Notes under the pieces: generated by a model
Database searches by the model: none
Told to the model about the DNA's origin: nothing
The model's input: the letters and a program-made list of their open reading frames with translations, nothing else
Made by a program: the position numbers and the translations under genes
In this document: positions 52,303 through 60,957 of the stretch, one piece after another
How the letters are laid out: each line of letters starts with the position of its first letter
Position numbering within the stretch: the first letter of the stretch is position 1
Origin: Dokdonia sp. Hel_I_53
GTDB taxonomy: Bacteria; Bacteroidota; Bacteroidia; Flavobacteriales; Flavobacteriaceae
Direction: 5' to 3'
Length of the DNA: 64,000 nt
NCBI RefSeq assembly: GCF_007827465.1
Contig: NZ_VISL01000001.1
Span: 2,251,001 to 2,315,000, forward strand

Positions 52303-54585
52303 TTATTTAATAATAAGCTTTGAAGTCATAGAGCGATTTGCTTCTGAAACCTTTACTAAATAAATACCTGCGGAGAGGTTTGCGACACTTATAGGTTGTG
52401 CAGTTACAGTATCAATTACTTTTTTACCAGAAATCTCATAAATAGCAACTGACTTCTCTCCAGGAGTGCTAGTTGTTACATTTATGAAACTAGTCGCTGG
52501 GTTAGGATAGATGCTTACAACTAAAGCGTTGTTTTCTCCCACAGACATGAACTCTTCAAAGTCAGCAAGAAAACGAGGTTGTAATTGATATGTGCCATTA
52601 AATTCTCCTAAAACTCCAGATATATTAGTAGCTACTGTTGGTATCGTAGTGCCAATGTAATCTGCTCCACCGAAGTTTGTACGTAGGATAAACGTATCTC
52701 CACCTGCAGTAATTGTATAATTTTGTCCAGCTGCCCAATCTGTAGATCCGCCATTATCAATTGTAGCTTCCATTACTTCTACATATTCAGACTCATAATC
52801 TTCACCATTAGCAGTGAGTTCTGCAAGCGTTACAACTTGTGCTACTATTGCATTTTCTGTTGATGTTGCAGTACCAGGGTCCTCACTAGGAACAAATTGC
52901 AGTACTCCTCTAAACTCCCCTAAAGTCCCAGTTATTCCAGTAATACCGTCTCCAAGATTATACGTAGTAGTAATTGTTTCTGCGCTATCGTCTATAAGAA
53001 TTGCAGCGGTAGCGTCTTCTATATATTTTTGATTTCTGCTTGATCGTTGAAAAGTAAGTACTGCTTCTCCAGTAAGTATCACTTCTGTCCCTAGGTCATA
53101 AGCTCTCAACTCAGCAATATTTGCAGCTTCTGGAAGTGGTTCGCAAGCAGGAGTGGTTAGGTCTTGACTTAAATCACAAGAATCACTAACTACTGTAAAA
53201 GTAATAGTAGTGCCCTCATCTACACCAGTAATAATAATCGTACCAGTTTCCACACTAGAGGGGTTGTCTCCATCTACAGTACCAGCCGATGTTCCTAATG
53301 TATAAGTCACCCCGTTTGCTCCTCCAGAAAATGGAATAGAAATCGTGGTGCCATCTGTACCAGTAGTTTCACTTGTACATTCAAAAATAGCTGTCTCTAG
53401 TGATAATGGGCATCCAGCAGAAAGAACATTGATATCTGCCGCATTCCTAGCTGTTATATATGAGATACTATTGTCTTTTGTGATAATTCCAGAAATATCT
53501 GCCGTTCCAGGGACAGTTGTCCCGATGTAGTCTACATTAAAAAATGCAGCTCTAAAAATATAGCCTCCATTTGCTGTAGTAAGAGGATACTCAACTCCAT
53601 TATCCCAAGTAGTACTGTTTGTATTATCCACTGTTGTAGACGTTAATTGAACATACTCAGACTCATAATCTGCGGGATTTGCGTTAAGCATATCTGCAGT
53701 AACTACTTGTGCCGTAATTGTATTTCCAGTTGAAGTGGCAGCACCAGAATCTTCTGATGGAACAAATTGTAAAGCGCCATCAAAACTACCTAGGACTCCC
53801 GTGATCCCAGTAATCCCATCCCCTATAGTGTAAGTAGTAGTAATTACGCCAGAATTATCATCAATAAGAATTGCAGCTGTATTGTCTTCAATATATTTCT
53901 GACCTCTAAAATCTTGCTGATAGGTTAATAATGCTTCACCAGTCAAAGTGTAACTTTCACCTACTGTCCCTGCTCTAAGTTCAGCTATAGTGGCTACTTC
54001 TGTAGAAGTCGCTACTGCACAAACATTTGTAGCTCTTGGTGTAGGTGTGGAGGCGCAAAAAACACCATCTACTAACTGTAGTGACTGTGAGTCTTTTAAA
54101 GAATTTTCGTTTTCATCATATTGAGTGGTTTCACCCAGTCCATCGAGTAATCCTGCATCATCACCGTCTGATGTTCCATAAACAAGTGCATCTAAAAGAT
54201 TAGTAGTTGATACTGCGGTTCCAGTAGGGTAGTCTGCTACATTACCTGTATAAATTGCAATAGCATCTGCACCATTTTGTAAAATATTAGTCGCTCCTAG
54301 GGTGATATCTGCAGTAGCAACATCATTGCCGCCTATTAGAAAATAACCATTTTCATCAGTAGTAAATCCATTAAGATCTACAGAGTTGTAGCTTGTGTCA
54401 CTACTTCCATTAAACAACACTAGCACTAAACCATCTAAAGATTGATTTGGAGTTTCAGAAAAAAGTTCTACAAATTCCATGGAGTCTGTACCAGTCTGAT
54501 CTGAGTCTACTTCATTTATGACTACCTGTCCGTACGAAAGGCAAGTTGTTAAAAATGAAAAGATTAAAAGAGTAATTTGTTTCAT
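52303..54585 (-). CDS. T9SS-secreted protein with lamin-tail and two DUF5689 domains
   Basis: The protein is 760 residues from ATG at 54585; a longer frame upstream lacks a signal peptide. The signal peptide is MKQITLLIFSFLTTCLSYGQ. A lamin-tail domain (INEVDSDQTGTDSMEFVELF, residues about 22-135) is followed by two copies of a DUF5689-like domain (starting at VATIAELRAGTVGESYTLTG and NIAELRAYDLGTEVILTG, near 215 and 490), separated by a Cys-containing segment. The C-terminal VSIYPNPATSFINV ... SKLIIK is a type A T9SS sorting domain. The protein is expected to be exported and surface-anchored or released. Its ligand or activity is unknown; relatives accompany extracellular nucleases. Confidence 0.88.
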   Translation of the reverse strand: MKQITLLIFSFLTTCLSYGQVVINEVDSDQTGTDSMEFVELFSETPNQSLDGLVLVLFNGSSDTSYNSVDLNGFTTDENGYFLIGGNDVATADITLGATNILQNGADAIAIYTGNVADYPTGTAVSTTNLLDALVYGTSDGDDAGLLDGLGETTQYDENENSLKDSQSLQLVDGVFCASTPTPRATNVCAVATSTEVATIAELRAGTVGESYTLTGEALLTYQQDFRGQKYIEDNTAAILIDDNSGVITTTYTIGDGITGITGVLGSFDGALQFVPSEDSGAATSTGNTITAQVVTADMLNANPADYESEYVQLTSTTVDNTNSTTWDNGVEYPLTTANGGYIFRAAFFNVDYIGTTVPGTADISGIITKDNSISYITARNAADINVLSAGCPLSLETAIFECTSETTGTDGTTISIPFSGGANGVTYTLGTSAGTVDGDNPSSVETGTIIITGVDEGTTITFTVVSDSCDLSQDLTTPACEPLPEAANIAELRAYDLGTEVILTGEAVLTFQRSSRNQKYIEDATAAILIDDSAETITTTYNLGDGITGITGTLGEFRGVLQFVPSEDPGTATSTENAIVAQVVTLAELTANGEDYESEYVEVMEATIDNGGSTDWAAGQNYTITAGGDTFILRTNFGGADYIGTTIPTVATNISGVLGEFNGTYQLQPRFLADFEEFMSVGENNALVVSIYPNPATSFINVTTSTPGEKSVAIYEISGKKVIDTVTAQPISVANLSAGIYLVKVSEANRSMTSKLIIK

Positions 54586-54643
54586 ATAATATTGAGTTAG
54601 ATTAAGGTCTAAAAATACAAAATTTTCAAATTTGTCTTGTTTT

Positions 54644-54658
54644 GATTTCGCGGAAGCG
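54644..54658. repeat. Repeated palindrome, degenerate copy 16 (intergenic)
   Basis: GATTTCGCGGAAGCG retains the centre and right arm of the core between the T9SS protein gene and the response-regulator gene. Confidence 0.6.
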
Positions 54659-54771
54659 AAAATATTTAACGCAAGCTTAATATTCAAAATACAATATCAT
54701 TATACATTGCAGCATCAAATTAATATCTCCTAAAACTGCTATATTTACCTAGCATCCAAAACAATTTTATA

Positions 54772-55455
54772 ATGAAAAAGAAAGATCTTAAAATACTGCT
54801 AGTAGATGATGAACCAGATATTATTGAAATTGTAGGATACAACTTATCAAATGAAGGATATCAAGTGATTACTGGGGCTAATGGAGTTGAGGCGGTTAAG
54901 CTTGCAAAAAAACACCAGCCTCACCTCATAATTTTAGATGTGATGATGCCCGAAATGGATGGTATTGAAGCTTGTGAGATAATTCGATCAAATCCAGATT
55001 TAGAAAATACGGTTATCACGTTTTTCACGGCTCGTGGTGAAGACTATTCTCAGGTGGCAGGTTTTGATGCCGGAGCAGATGATTATATAACTAAACCTAT
55101 AAAGCCAAAAGTGCTTATAAGTAAAGTAAAGGCCTTACTGCGCCGTTTTAAAAATGAAGAATCACCTTCTCAAATTGTAAAAGCTGGAAATCTAACTATT
55201 AACAGGGAGGAATATAAGGTCTATAAAGGTAAAGAAGAACTTAATTTACCAAGAAAAGAGTTTGAGCTACTATCATTACTTACTTCAAAACCTGGAAAAG
55301 TTTTTACTAGAGAAGATATTCTAGATCGTGTATGGGGGATGGAAGTAATTGTAGGTGGGCGTACTATTGATGTCCATATACGGAAGTTACGTGAGAAAAT
55401 AGGAGAAAAATCTTTTAAAACAGTAAAGGGTGTAGGGTATAAATTTGTAGTTTAA
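54772..55455 (+). CDS. OmpR/PhoB-type response regulator
   Basis: A 227-residue regulator. The receiver domain (residues about 5-120) has the acidic pair DDEPD, the phosphoacceptor Asp in LIILDVMMPEMDG and the conserved Lys in DDYITKPIKPK. A winged-helix DNA-binding domain follows (about 130-227, ending VGGRTIDVHIRKLREKIG). It is paired with the kinase gene, whose start overlaps its stop by one base. Phosphate control is suggested by resemblance to PhoB but is not shown. Confidence 0.94.
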   Translation: MKKKDLKILLVDDEPDIIEIVGYNLSNEGYQVITGANGVEAVKLAKKHQPHLIILDVMMPEMDGIEACEIIRSNPDLENTVITFFTARGEDYSQVAGFDAGADDYITKPIKPKVLISKVKALLRRFKNEESPSQIVKAGNLTINREEYKVYKGKEELNLPRKEFELLSLLTSKPGKVFTREDILDRVWGMEVIVGGRTIDVHIRKLREKIGEKSFKTVKGVGYKFVV

Positions 55456-56519
55456 TGGCAAAGGATTTCAAGCAATCTTATTCTTTTGCCCTAATCACGG
55501 CATTATATATTACAATATTTTTTGCGGTATTAATTATTGCTTTAGAATATATACAAAATGACGATCCTTCTTGGATGTATATTGCAGTGGGTATCGTATT
55601 ATGTTATTTCTTCTCATTTGCTCTGATACACTTTAGGACACAAATATTTATTTTTAGACGTGTAAAGCAAATTTATGATAATGTCACTCTTCTAGAAGAT
55701 GCTAGTTTAAGACCGGAGAATATTACCACAGATATGGCTTCGCTTTCAGAAGAGGTGGAACGTTATGCTAGGGAGCGCAAAATTGAAATTGCGTCATTGC
55801 GCATACAAGATGAATACCGGCGAGATTTCTTAGGAAACGTTGCGCATGAACTTAAAACACCTTTGTTTACCGTACAAGGTTATATTCTCACACTTCTAGA
55901 TGGTGCTATAAAAGATAAGAGCGTACGGAAAAAATACCTAGAAAGAGCAGATAAAGGTGTAGAGAGACTCATATATCTAGTGAATGATCTAGATATGATT
56001 ACAAAACTAGAAGTAGGAGATCTTAATCTCAATTATGAATATTTTGACATCGTGACACTAGTGCACAGCACTTTTGAAATGCTAGAAATGAAAGCAGCAA
56101 AGCGTAATATAACTCTCGCATTTGATGTTGAATATACAAACCCCATTATGGTAAACGCAGACCAAGAGCGTATACAGCAATTGCTTACAAATCTTATTGT
56201 AAACTCAATTAAATATGGAAAACGAGATGGTACTACAGAAGTTAGTATACAGAATCTTATTCAAAATAAAATATTAGTACGAGTAACAGATAATGGAGAG
56301 GGGATAGAGACTGAAAATATACCTAGACTTTTTGAGAGATTTTATCGCGTAGATAAATCTGGGAATAGAAAAGTAGGTGGCTCAGGACTGGGTTTGTCTA
56401 TCGTAAAACACATTATAGAAGCGCATGAAGAAAAGGTTTATGTAGAGAGCGAACTTGGTGTTGGTTCTGAGTTTTCTTTCACAATGGAAAAAGCTGAAGA
56501 AATTGCTGAAATTCCCTGA
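55455..56519 (+). CDS. Sensor histidine kinase (PhoR-like)
   Basis: A 354-residue kinase with two N-terminal membrane segments (about 10-30 and 38-58) and almost no periplasmic loop. The phosphoacceptor region FLGNVAHELKTPLFTV (His near residue 131) is followed by the N box NLIVNSIKYGK, the G1 box DNGEGIETENI, the F box and the G2 box GGSGLGLSIVKHI. The last strand SEFSFTME lies close to the stop. Short membrane-only sensors of this type often read a membrane partner. The end of the gene overlaps the convergent glycosyltransferase by 138 bases. Confidence 0.94.
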   Translation: MAKDFKQSYSFALITALYITIFFAVLIIALEYIQNDDPSWMYIAVGIVLCYFFSFALIHFRTQIFIFRRVKQIYDNVTLLEDASLRPENITTDMASLSEEVERYARERKIEIASLRIQDEYRRDFLGNVAHELKTPLFTVQGYILTLLDGAIKDKSVRKKYLERADKGVERLIYLVNDLDMITKLEVGDLNLNYEYFDIVTLVHSTFEMLEMKAAKRNITLAFDVEYTNPIMVNADQERIQQLLTNLIVNSIKYGKRDGTTEVSIQNLIQNKILVRVTDNGEGIETENIPRLFERFYRVDKSGNRKVGGSGLGLSIVKHIIEAHEEKVYVESELGVGSEFSFTMEKAEEIAEIP

Positions 56520-57539
56520 TTGATAATTAGTAGAAAAACCTTTATAAACTTTAAGTCCAGCTAGGTCTTTAATTTTAAAAGTTTCTTGGGTTGAATAGGG
56601 TGCAATGCATAATTTTTTGAGTCTCATTGCGAGATATTCCTGTTCAGGCTGCCCAGGAGTTGGTATAAAAAACACTTTCTTCTGTAGTCTTGCTAGATCC
56701 ATTACAGTTGTATAGCCAGAACGTGCGATAACAAATTCACTTGCATTTATTGCTTTTTCAAGTTGTGTGGATGTTAAGTAATTAATAATTGTAACATTGC
56801 CTTTTACAGAACTTTCCTGACTTCTTGATATGACACCCTCTACTAGCAAAGCCTTTCCAGGTAACTTGCGAAGCTCACTATAAAGCAATTCCCTTAATAA
56901 AGATCTTTGTGGCTCAGGTCCAGATAGTACTGCGATAACTTTATATTTATAGGGTACCGTAGCAGATTCCATTCTGCTAAGAATACCTATGTACTTTGTG
57001 GGTATATTTAAAGGTTTTTTAGGGTGACCTAACACTCCACTTAGATTAGTATCCCCCAAAATATCTGGAACCCAGCATTCATCAAACTTTTGAATATAAA
57101 ATCTGTGTATCCATGTCGTAAACCATGTTGTGCGACCACTTAAAACATTAAGTTGATGAGATATTAAAATTGCAGGGACTTTAGATGTATACATCCCAAG
57201 CCTATTATCAGAAATCACAGCATCTATTTCTAAAGACTCAATGAGTGAGTTTAGCTTTTTACGTTCTTCTTTAATAGCACGAAGTATCTGAGGTATATTA
57301 CGCAACATTTTTTTCTTAAAATCAGCAGATTTTATAGCGTATGTAATTCTATAGGACGGTAGTTTGATAAAAGGTACAGACGGAAATTCTTTTTTTAGTA
57401 AGTCAAGAGCTTGCCCATCACTGGCTATAGTAACCTTATAATTTTCAGACACTAATGATCGTATGATAGGTATACAGCGTGTGGCGTGACCTAATCCCCA
57501 GTTAAGTGGTGCAATTAATATGTGTTTTCTATAATTCAC
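56382..57539 (-). CDS. Glycosyltransferase (GT-B, MurG-like fold)
   Basis: The protein is 385 residues from GTG at 57539 (codon read as Met before NYRKHILIAPL); a TTG at 57560 would add seven residues. APLNWGLGHATRCIPII at the start matches the GT28/MurG-like acceptor loop GxGHxxR, and the C-terminal domain has VIARSGYTTVMDLARL and PTPGQPEQEYLA, the nucleotide-sugar loops. The sugar and acceptor are unknown. The last 45 codons are antisense to the end of the histidine kinase gene, leaving a tail beyond the usual fold. Start lies 20 bases from the divergent trmB start. Confidence 0.83.
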   Translation of the reverse strand: MNYRKHILIAPLNWGLGHATRCIPIIRSLVSENYKVTIASDGQALDLLKKEFPSVPFIKLPSYRITYAIKSADFKKKMLRNIPQILRAIKEERKKLNSLIESLEIDAVISDNRLGMYTSKVPAILISHQLNVLSGRTTWFTTWIHRFYIQKFDECWVPDILGDTNLSGVLGHPKKPLNIPTKYIGILSRMESATVPYKYKVIAVLSGPEPQRSLLRELLYSELRKLPGKALLVEGVISRSQESSVKGNVTIINYLTSTQLEKAINASEFVIARSGYTTVMDLARLQKKVFFIPTPGQPEQEYLAMRLKKLCIAPYSTQETFKIKDLAGLKVYKGFSTNYQSGNFSNFFSFFHCERKLRTNTKFALYINLFFMRFYNVFYDRQTQS

Positions 57540-57559
57540 TTGACAAAGATGTGATAACA

Positions 57560-58282
57560 ATGCGTAGTAAAAGTTTCCTTAATTTTACCAAAATATTAAA
57601 TATACCAGTGGGAAGTAAAAATAAACTTAAGCGTTTTCGCGAAAACGAAACTTTTTCAAATGTAATTCAGCCCTCTCGAGAAGAGCTGGTAAATGGCTCT
57701 TTTGCTCTTAAAGGTAAATGGAATAAAGATTTTTTCAAAAATGACAACCCTATTGTTTTAGAATTGGGTTGTGGAAAAGGTGAGTATTCTGTAGGTCTCG
57801 CAGAGGCTTACCCTGAAAAGAATTTTTTAGGAATTGATATAAAAGGCGCTCGTTTTTGGCGAGGAGCAAAGACTGCATTAGAACAAAAACTGGATAATGT
57901 AGGCTTTATGAGAACTCAAATAGAGTTAATTGAGTACGCTTTCGCGAAAGCAGAAATATCAGAAATATGGATTACTTTTCCAGACCCTCAGATTAAGTAT
58001 AAGCGCACTAAGCATAGAATGACTAATTCAGAATTTCTTCAAAAATACAAACGAGTCTTAACACCAGACGGATTTGTAAACCTGAAGACAGATTCAGAGT
58101 TTATGCACGGTTATACTTTAGGTCTTCTACATGGCGAAGGTCATGAGATAATAGAAGCAAATCATAATGTTTATAAAAATGAATATTCGCCTAAAGAAGT
58201 AGTTGAAATTCAAACATTTTATGAAAAACAGTATCTAGCACAGGGAAAACCGATTACTTATATTAAATTTAGGGTCAAGTAA
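57560..58282 (+). CDS. trmB: tRNA (guanine-N7-)-methyltransferase
   Basis: The protein is 240 residues from ATG at 57560. The SAM-binding motif VLELGCGKGEYSVGLAE (about residues 70-86), the ENFLGIDIKGAR motif region, and ITFPDPQIKYKRTKHRM, the family-specific PDPxxKxxHxxR-type block, identify TrmB. It methylates G46 of tRNAs. Two palindrome copies (57632, 57937) are in frame. It precedes the LysE-family gene by 10 bases and may be co-transcribed with it. Confidence 0.95.
   Translation: MRSKSFLNFTKILNIPVGSKNKLKRFRENETFSNVIQPSREELVNGSFALKGKWNKDFFKNDNPIVLELGCGKGEYSVGLAEAYPEKNFLGIDIKGARFWRGAKTALEQKLDNVGFMRTQIELIEYAFAKAEISEIWITFPDPQIKYKRTKHRMTNSEFLQKYKRVLTPDGFVNLKTDSEFMHGYTLGLLHGEGHEIIEANHNVYKNEYSPKEVVEIQTFYEKQYLAQGKPITYIKFRVK
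57632..57647. repeat. Repeated palindrome, copy 17 (variant, in trmB)
   Basis: CGTTTTCGCGAAAACG is a perfectly symmetric variant, encoding RFREN in the N-terminal region of TrmB. Confidence 0.8.
57937..57952. repeat. Repeated palindrome, copy 18 (in trmB)
   Basis: CGCTTTCGCGAAAGCA encodes AFAKAE in TrmB. Confidence 0.9.
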
Positions 58283-58292
58283 GTAGCTTCAT

Positions 58293-58922
58293 TTGGAAAT
58301 TACCAAATTATTTTTAATCACCTATTTTGCGGCGCTGGCAGGAGTCATTCCTCCAGGGCTTATAAATATGTCTGTCGCAAAGACATGCGTACAGCATGGT
58401 AGAAAAAATGGTTTGCTTGTGGCTATAGGTGCCTGTGTCATCGTTGTTATTCAAGCGCTTATCGCAGTATTGTTAGCGAGATACATTTTTGGGAATCCGT
58501 TTGTGCAAAATATGTTGCTCCGTACAGGTCTAGTGATTTTTCTTATCATGGCGGTATTCTTCTTTTTAAAAGCAAAACAAAGTCACGTTAAGAAAGTTAA
58601 AATTTCTAAAAAAAGAGGATTACGTAGTTTTGGTAAAGGGCTTGCAATTTCCACACTTAACGTATTACCTATACCTTACTTCTGTGCTTTAGGCGCTGCT
58701 CTAAATGTAAGTGGTAAGGTAGAATATGATGTAATGGCAATAACTGTGTTTGTTCTAGCAGCTGCAGTAGGTACTTTTACAACGCTTTACTTGTATGTGC
58801 TCTTCTTTGCTAGAATAGAAAAGCGTAGCGAGTCTTTTGCAAAGTATTCTAATTATTTTATGGCTGTATTAATGATTATTTTGATGCTAATTACAGTGGT
58901 AAGAATTTTTTATTACGAATGA
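58293..58922 (+). CDS. LysE-family amino acid exporter
   Basis: A 209-residue protein with six hydrophobic segments. The first contains AALAGVIPPGLINMSVAK (residues about 13-30), the LysE-family PPGP-like motif. The start must be TTG at 58293: a stop lies three codons upstream and the first internal ATG falls after the first membrane segment. Members export amino acids or related compounds. Its end overlaps the ATL gene by 4 bases (ATGA), so the two are translationally coupled. Confidence 0.85.
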   Translation: MEITKLFLITYFAALAGVIPPGLINMSVAKTCVQHGRKNGLLVAIGACVIVVIQALIAVLLARYIFGNPFVQNMLLRTGLVIFLIMAVFFFLKAKQSHVKKVKISKKRGLRSFGKGLAISTLNVLPIPYFCALGAALNVSGKVEYDVMAITVFVLAAAVGTFTTLYLYVLFFARIEKRSESFAKYSNYFMAVLMIILMLITVVRIFYYE

Positions 58923-59257
58923 ATTATGCACCCGAAACAGAGAATTTCTTTCATAGGGTCTATGCGGTAGCTACTCAGATACCTTACGGACGTGTCACTA
59001 CCTATGGGGCAATTGCAAAATATCTTGGAGCATCTCGTAGTAGCAGGATGGTAGGTTGGGCAATGAACGGAGCAAGTAATTACCCAAGAGTGCCTGCACA
59101 TAGAGTTGTTAATCGCGTAGGATTACTCACTGGCAAACATCATTTCCCACAAACAAACTTGATGCAACAATTATTAGAGAATGAAGGGTTGAAAGTTGTA
59201 AATAATAAAATAGAAGATTTTCATAAGTTTTTTTGGGATCCATGTATAGAATTATAG
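58919..59257 (+). CDS. Alkyltransferase-like protein (ATL, MGMT family)
   Basis: A 112-residue protein of the MGMT C-terminal-domain family, with helix-turn-helix GRVTTYGAIAKYLGASRSSRM (residues about 25-45, quoted in part). The active-site block is PAHRVVN, so the alkyl-accepting Cys of the usual PCHRV motif is Ala. Such ATL proteins bind O6-alkylguanine and hand damage to nucleotide excision repair instead of removing the alkyl group. It is translationally coupled to the LysE-family gene and probably shares its transcript. Confidence 0.93.
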   Translation: MNYAPETENFFHRVYAVATQIPYGRVTTYGAIAKYLGASRSSRMVGWAMNGASNYPRVPAHRVVNRVGLLTGKHHFPQTNLMQQLLENEGLKVVNNKIEDFHKFFWDPCIEL

Positions 59258-59373
59258 ATCATGAATGATCTCCATTCTTGAGAGGTGTATTTATTCTAAA
59301 TAAATTGATTTTTTAAATTTAACTGCGTAGTAATTTGGGTTTTGATTCATTGGAGATAATGACTTGGCAGTTG

Positions 59374-59381
59374 TATCTTTG
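59374..59381 (+). promoter_or_regulatory. -7 element of the mrp-nifU promoter
   Basis: TATCTTTG matches TAnnTTTG, with a TTG 21 bases upstream (slightly long spacing), 93 bases before the mrp start codon. Confidence 0.5.
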
Positions 59382-59474
59382 CATTTAGAATCAGTCTAAT
59401 TAAAAGCAGGTCTTTTGGTGTGTAAAAGCACTAAATCATACATTTAATAGAATCTGAAAAATTGCAAAAAAAGA

Positions 59475-60611
59475 ATGAAATTACATAAGAAAGATATTCT
59501 TGAGGCTTTAAAAACAATTACTGCTCCTGGTGCCGGTGAAAATATGGTAGATAGTGGTGCAGTTACAAATGTCTTAGTTTTTGGAGATGAAGTAATTGTA
59601 GATATTACAATTAATAACCCAACACTACAAGCACGGAAGAAAGCAGAAGTTGACATCCTTAAAACAATACACGACAAAGTGTATGATAAAGCACAAGTAA
59701 AAGTGAATCTCAAAGTAGTAGCACCTACTAAAGAAGACAAAAATGAAATAAAAGGAAAAGCAATTCCTGGGATTAAAAATATTGTAGCTATTGCTTCTGG
59801 AAAGGGTGGCGTAGGTAAATCTACAGTTACCTCAAACATTGCTGTTACCCTTGCAAGAATGGGTTTTAAAGTGGGAATACTTGATGCAGATATTTATGGA
59901 CCTTCTGTACCTATTATGTTTGATGTAGCAAGTGAGCGACCACTTTCTGTAAATGTTGATGGAAAATCAAAAATGAAACCCATAGAAAGTTATGGTGTCA
60001 AAGTCTTATCGATTGGTTTTTTTACTAAACCAGATCAAGCCGTTATATGGAGAGGTCCTATGGCAGCAAAGGCTCTAAATCAAATGATTTTTGATGCTGC
60101 ATGGGGAGAGTTGGATTTTTTGTTATTAGACCTTCCTCCGGGCACAGGTGACATACATTTAAGTATTATGCAATCACTTCCTATAACCGGAGCTGTGGTG
60201 GTAAGTACACCACAAAATGTTGCACTCGCAGATGCAAAAAAAGGAGTTGCAATGTTTCAACAAGAAAGCATTAACGTACCTGTACTCGGTATAGTTGAGA
60301 ATATGGCATATTTTACTCCAGAGGAACTTCCAGATAACAAATATTATATTTTTGGTAAGGAAGGAGCAAAGCACCTTTCAGAAGACTTAGGAGTACGTTT
60401 CTTAGGGGAGATTCCTATTGAGCAAAGCATTCGTGAAGCGGGTGATGTAGGTCGCCCTGCAGCGTTACAAGCAGGAACACCCACTATGGAAGCATTTGAC
60501 CAGCTTACAAAAAATGTAGTAGAGGAGACAGTACGTCGTAATAAAGACCTGCCAGCTACAGAAGCTATTAAAATAACGACAATGGCAGGATGTTCTGCCG
60601 TAAAGAATTAA
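59475..60611 (+). CDS. Mrp/NBP35-family iron-sulfur cluster carrier ATPase
   Basis: A 378-residue protein. The N-terminal MIP18/DUF59-type domain (residues about 1-85) is followed by the deviant Walker A GKGGVGKSTVTSN (about 113-125) and the Walker B-like LLLDLPPGTGD (about 212-222). The usual bridging CxxC is not obvious near the expected position, and a Cys occurs at the end (GCSAVKN). The family carries and transfers 4Fe-4S clusters. The NifU-like gene begins one base after its stop. No IscU partner is present in this window. Confidence 0.93.
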   Translation: MKLHKKDILEALKTITAPGAGENMVDSGAVTNVLVFGDEVIVDITINNPTLQARKKAEVDILKTIHDKVYDKAQVKVNLKVVAPTKEDKNEIKGKAIPGIKNIVAIASGKGGVGKSTVTSNIAVTLARMGFKVGILDADIYGPSVPIMFDVASERPLSVNVDGKSKMKPIESYGVKVLSIGFFTKPDQAVIWRGPMAAKALNQMIFDAAWGELDFLLLDLPPGTGDIHLSIMQSLPITGAVVVSTPQNVALADAKKGVAMFQQESINVPVLGIVENMAYFTPEELPDNKYYIFGKEGAKHLSEDLGVRFLGEIPIEQSIREAGDVGRPAALQAGTPTMEAFDQLTKNVVEETVRRNKDLPATEAIKITTMAGCSAVKN

Positions 60612-60612
60612 T

Positions 60613-60855
60613 ATGGAAACGGCGCAATTAACAGAAAAAGTAGAAGCGGCACTAGAAGAAATAAGACCTTTCTTACAGAGTGATGGTGGCGATATCGTGC
60701 TATTAGGTATAGATGACCTGAAAATTGTACGTGTACAGTTACAAGGCGCTTGTGTAGGTTGCTCTGTAAACCAAATGACCCTCAAGAGTGGCGTAGAAAT
60801 GACAATAAAAAAGCATGCCCCACAAATTGAAGAAGTAATTAACGTGGTGGCATAG
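60613..60855 (+). CDS. NifU-like C-terminal domain Fe-S scaffold
   Basis: An 80-residue protein equal to a single NifU C-terminal domain, with the cluster-binding CVGC (residues about 47-50) and the conserved FLQSDGGDIVLLG. Such Nfu proteins carry a 4Fe-4S cluster and deliver it to target proteins. It is one base after mrp, so it is co-transcribed and the two probably function together. Confidence 0.95.
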   Translation: METAQLTEKVEAALEEIRPFLQSDGGDIVLLGIDDLKIVRVQLQGACVGCSVNQMTLKSGVEMTIKKHAPQIEEVINVVA

Positions 60856-60864
60856 TAATATATA

Positions 60865-60880
60865 CGCTTTCGCGAAACCG
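60865..60880. repeat. Repeated palindrome, copy 19 (one mismatch, intergenic)
   Basis: CGCTTTCGCGAAACCG lies between the NifU-like and ferredoxin-reductase genes. Confidence 0.85.
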
Positions 60881-60957
60881 TATGCACCCCATAGACTTTT
60901 ATCAGATTCATTTTACTTTAAACTAAGCAAACGAATCAATCTTGTATCAAAACACCT

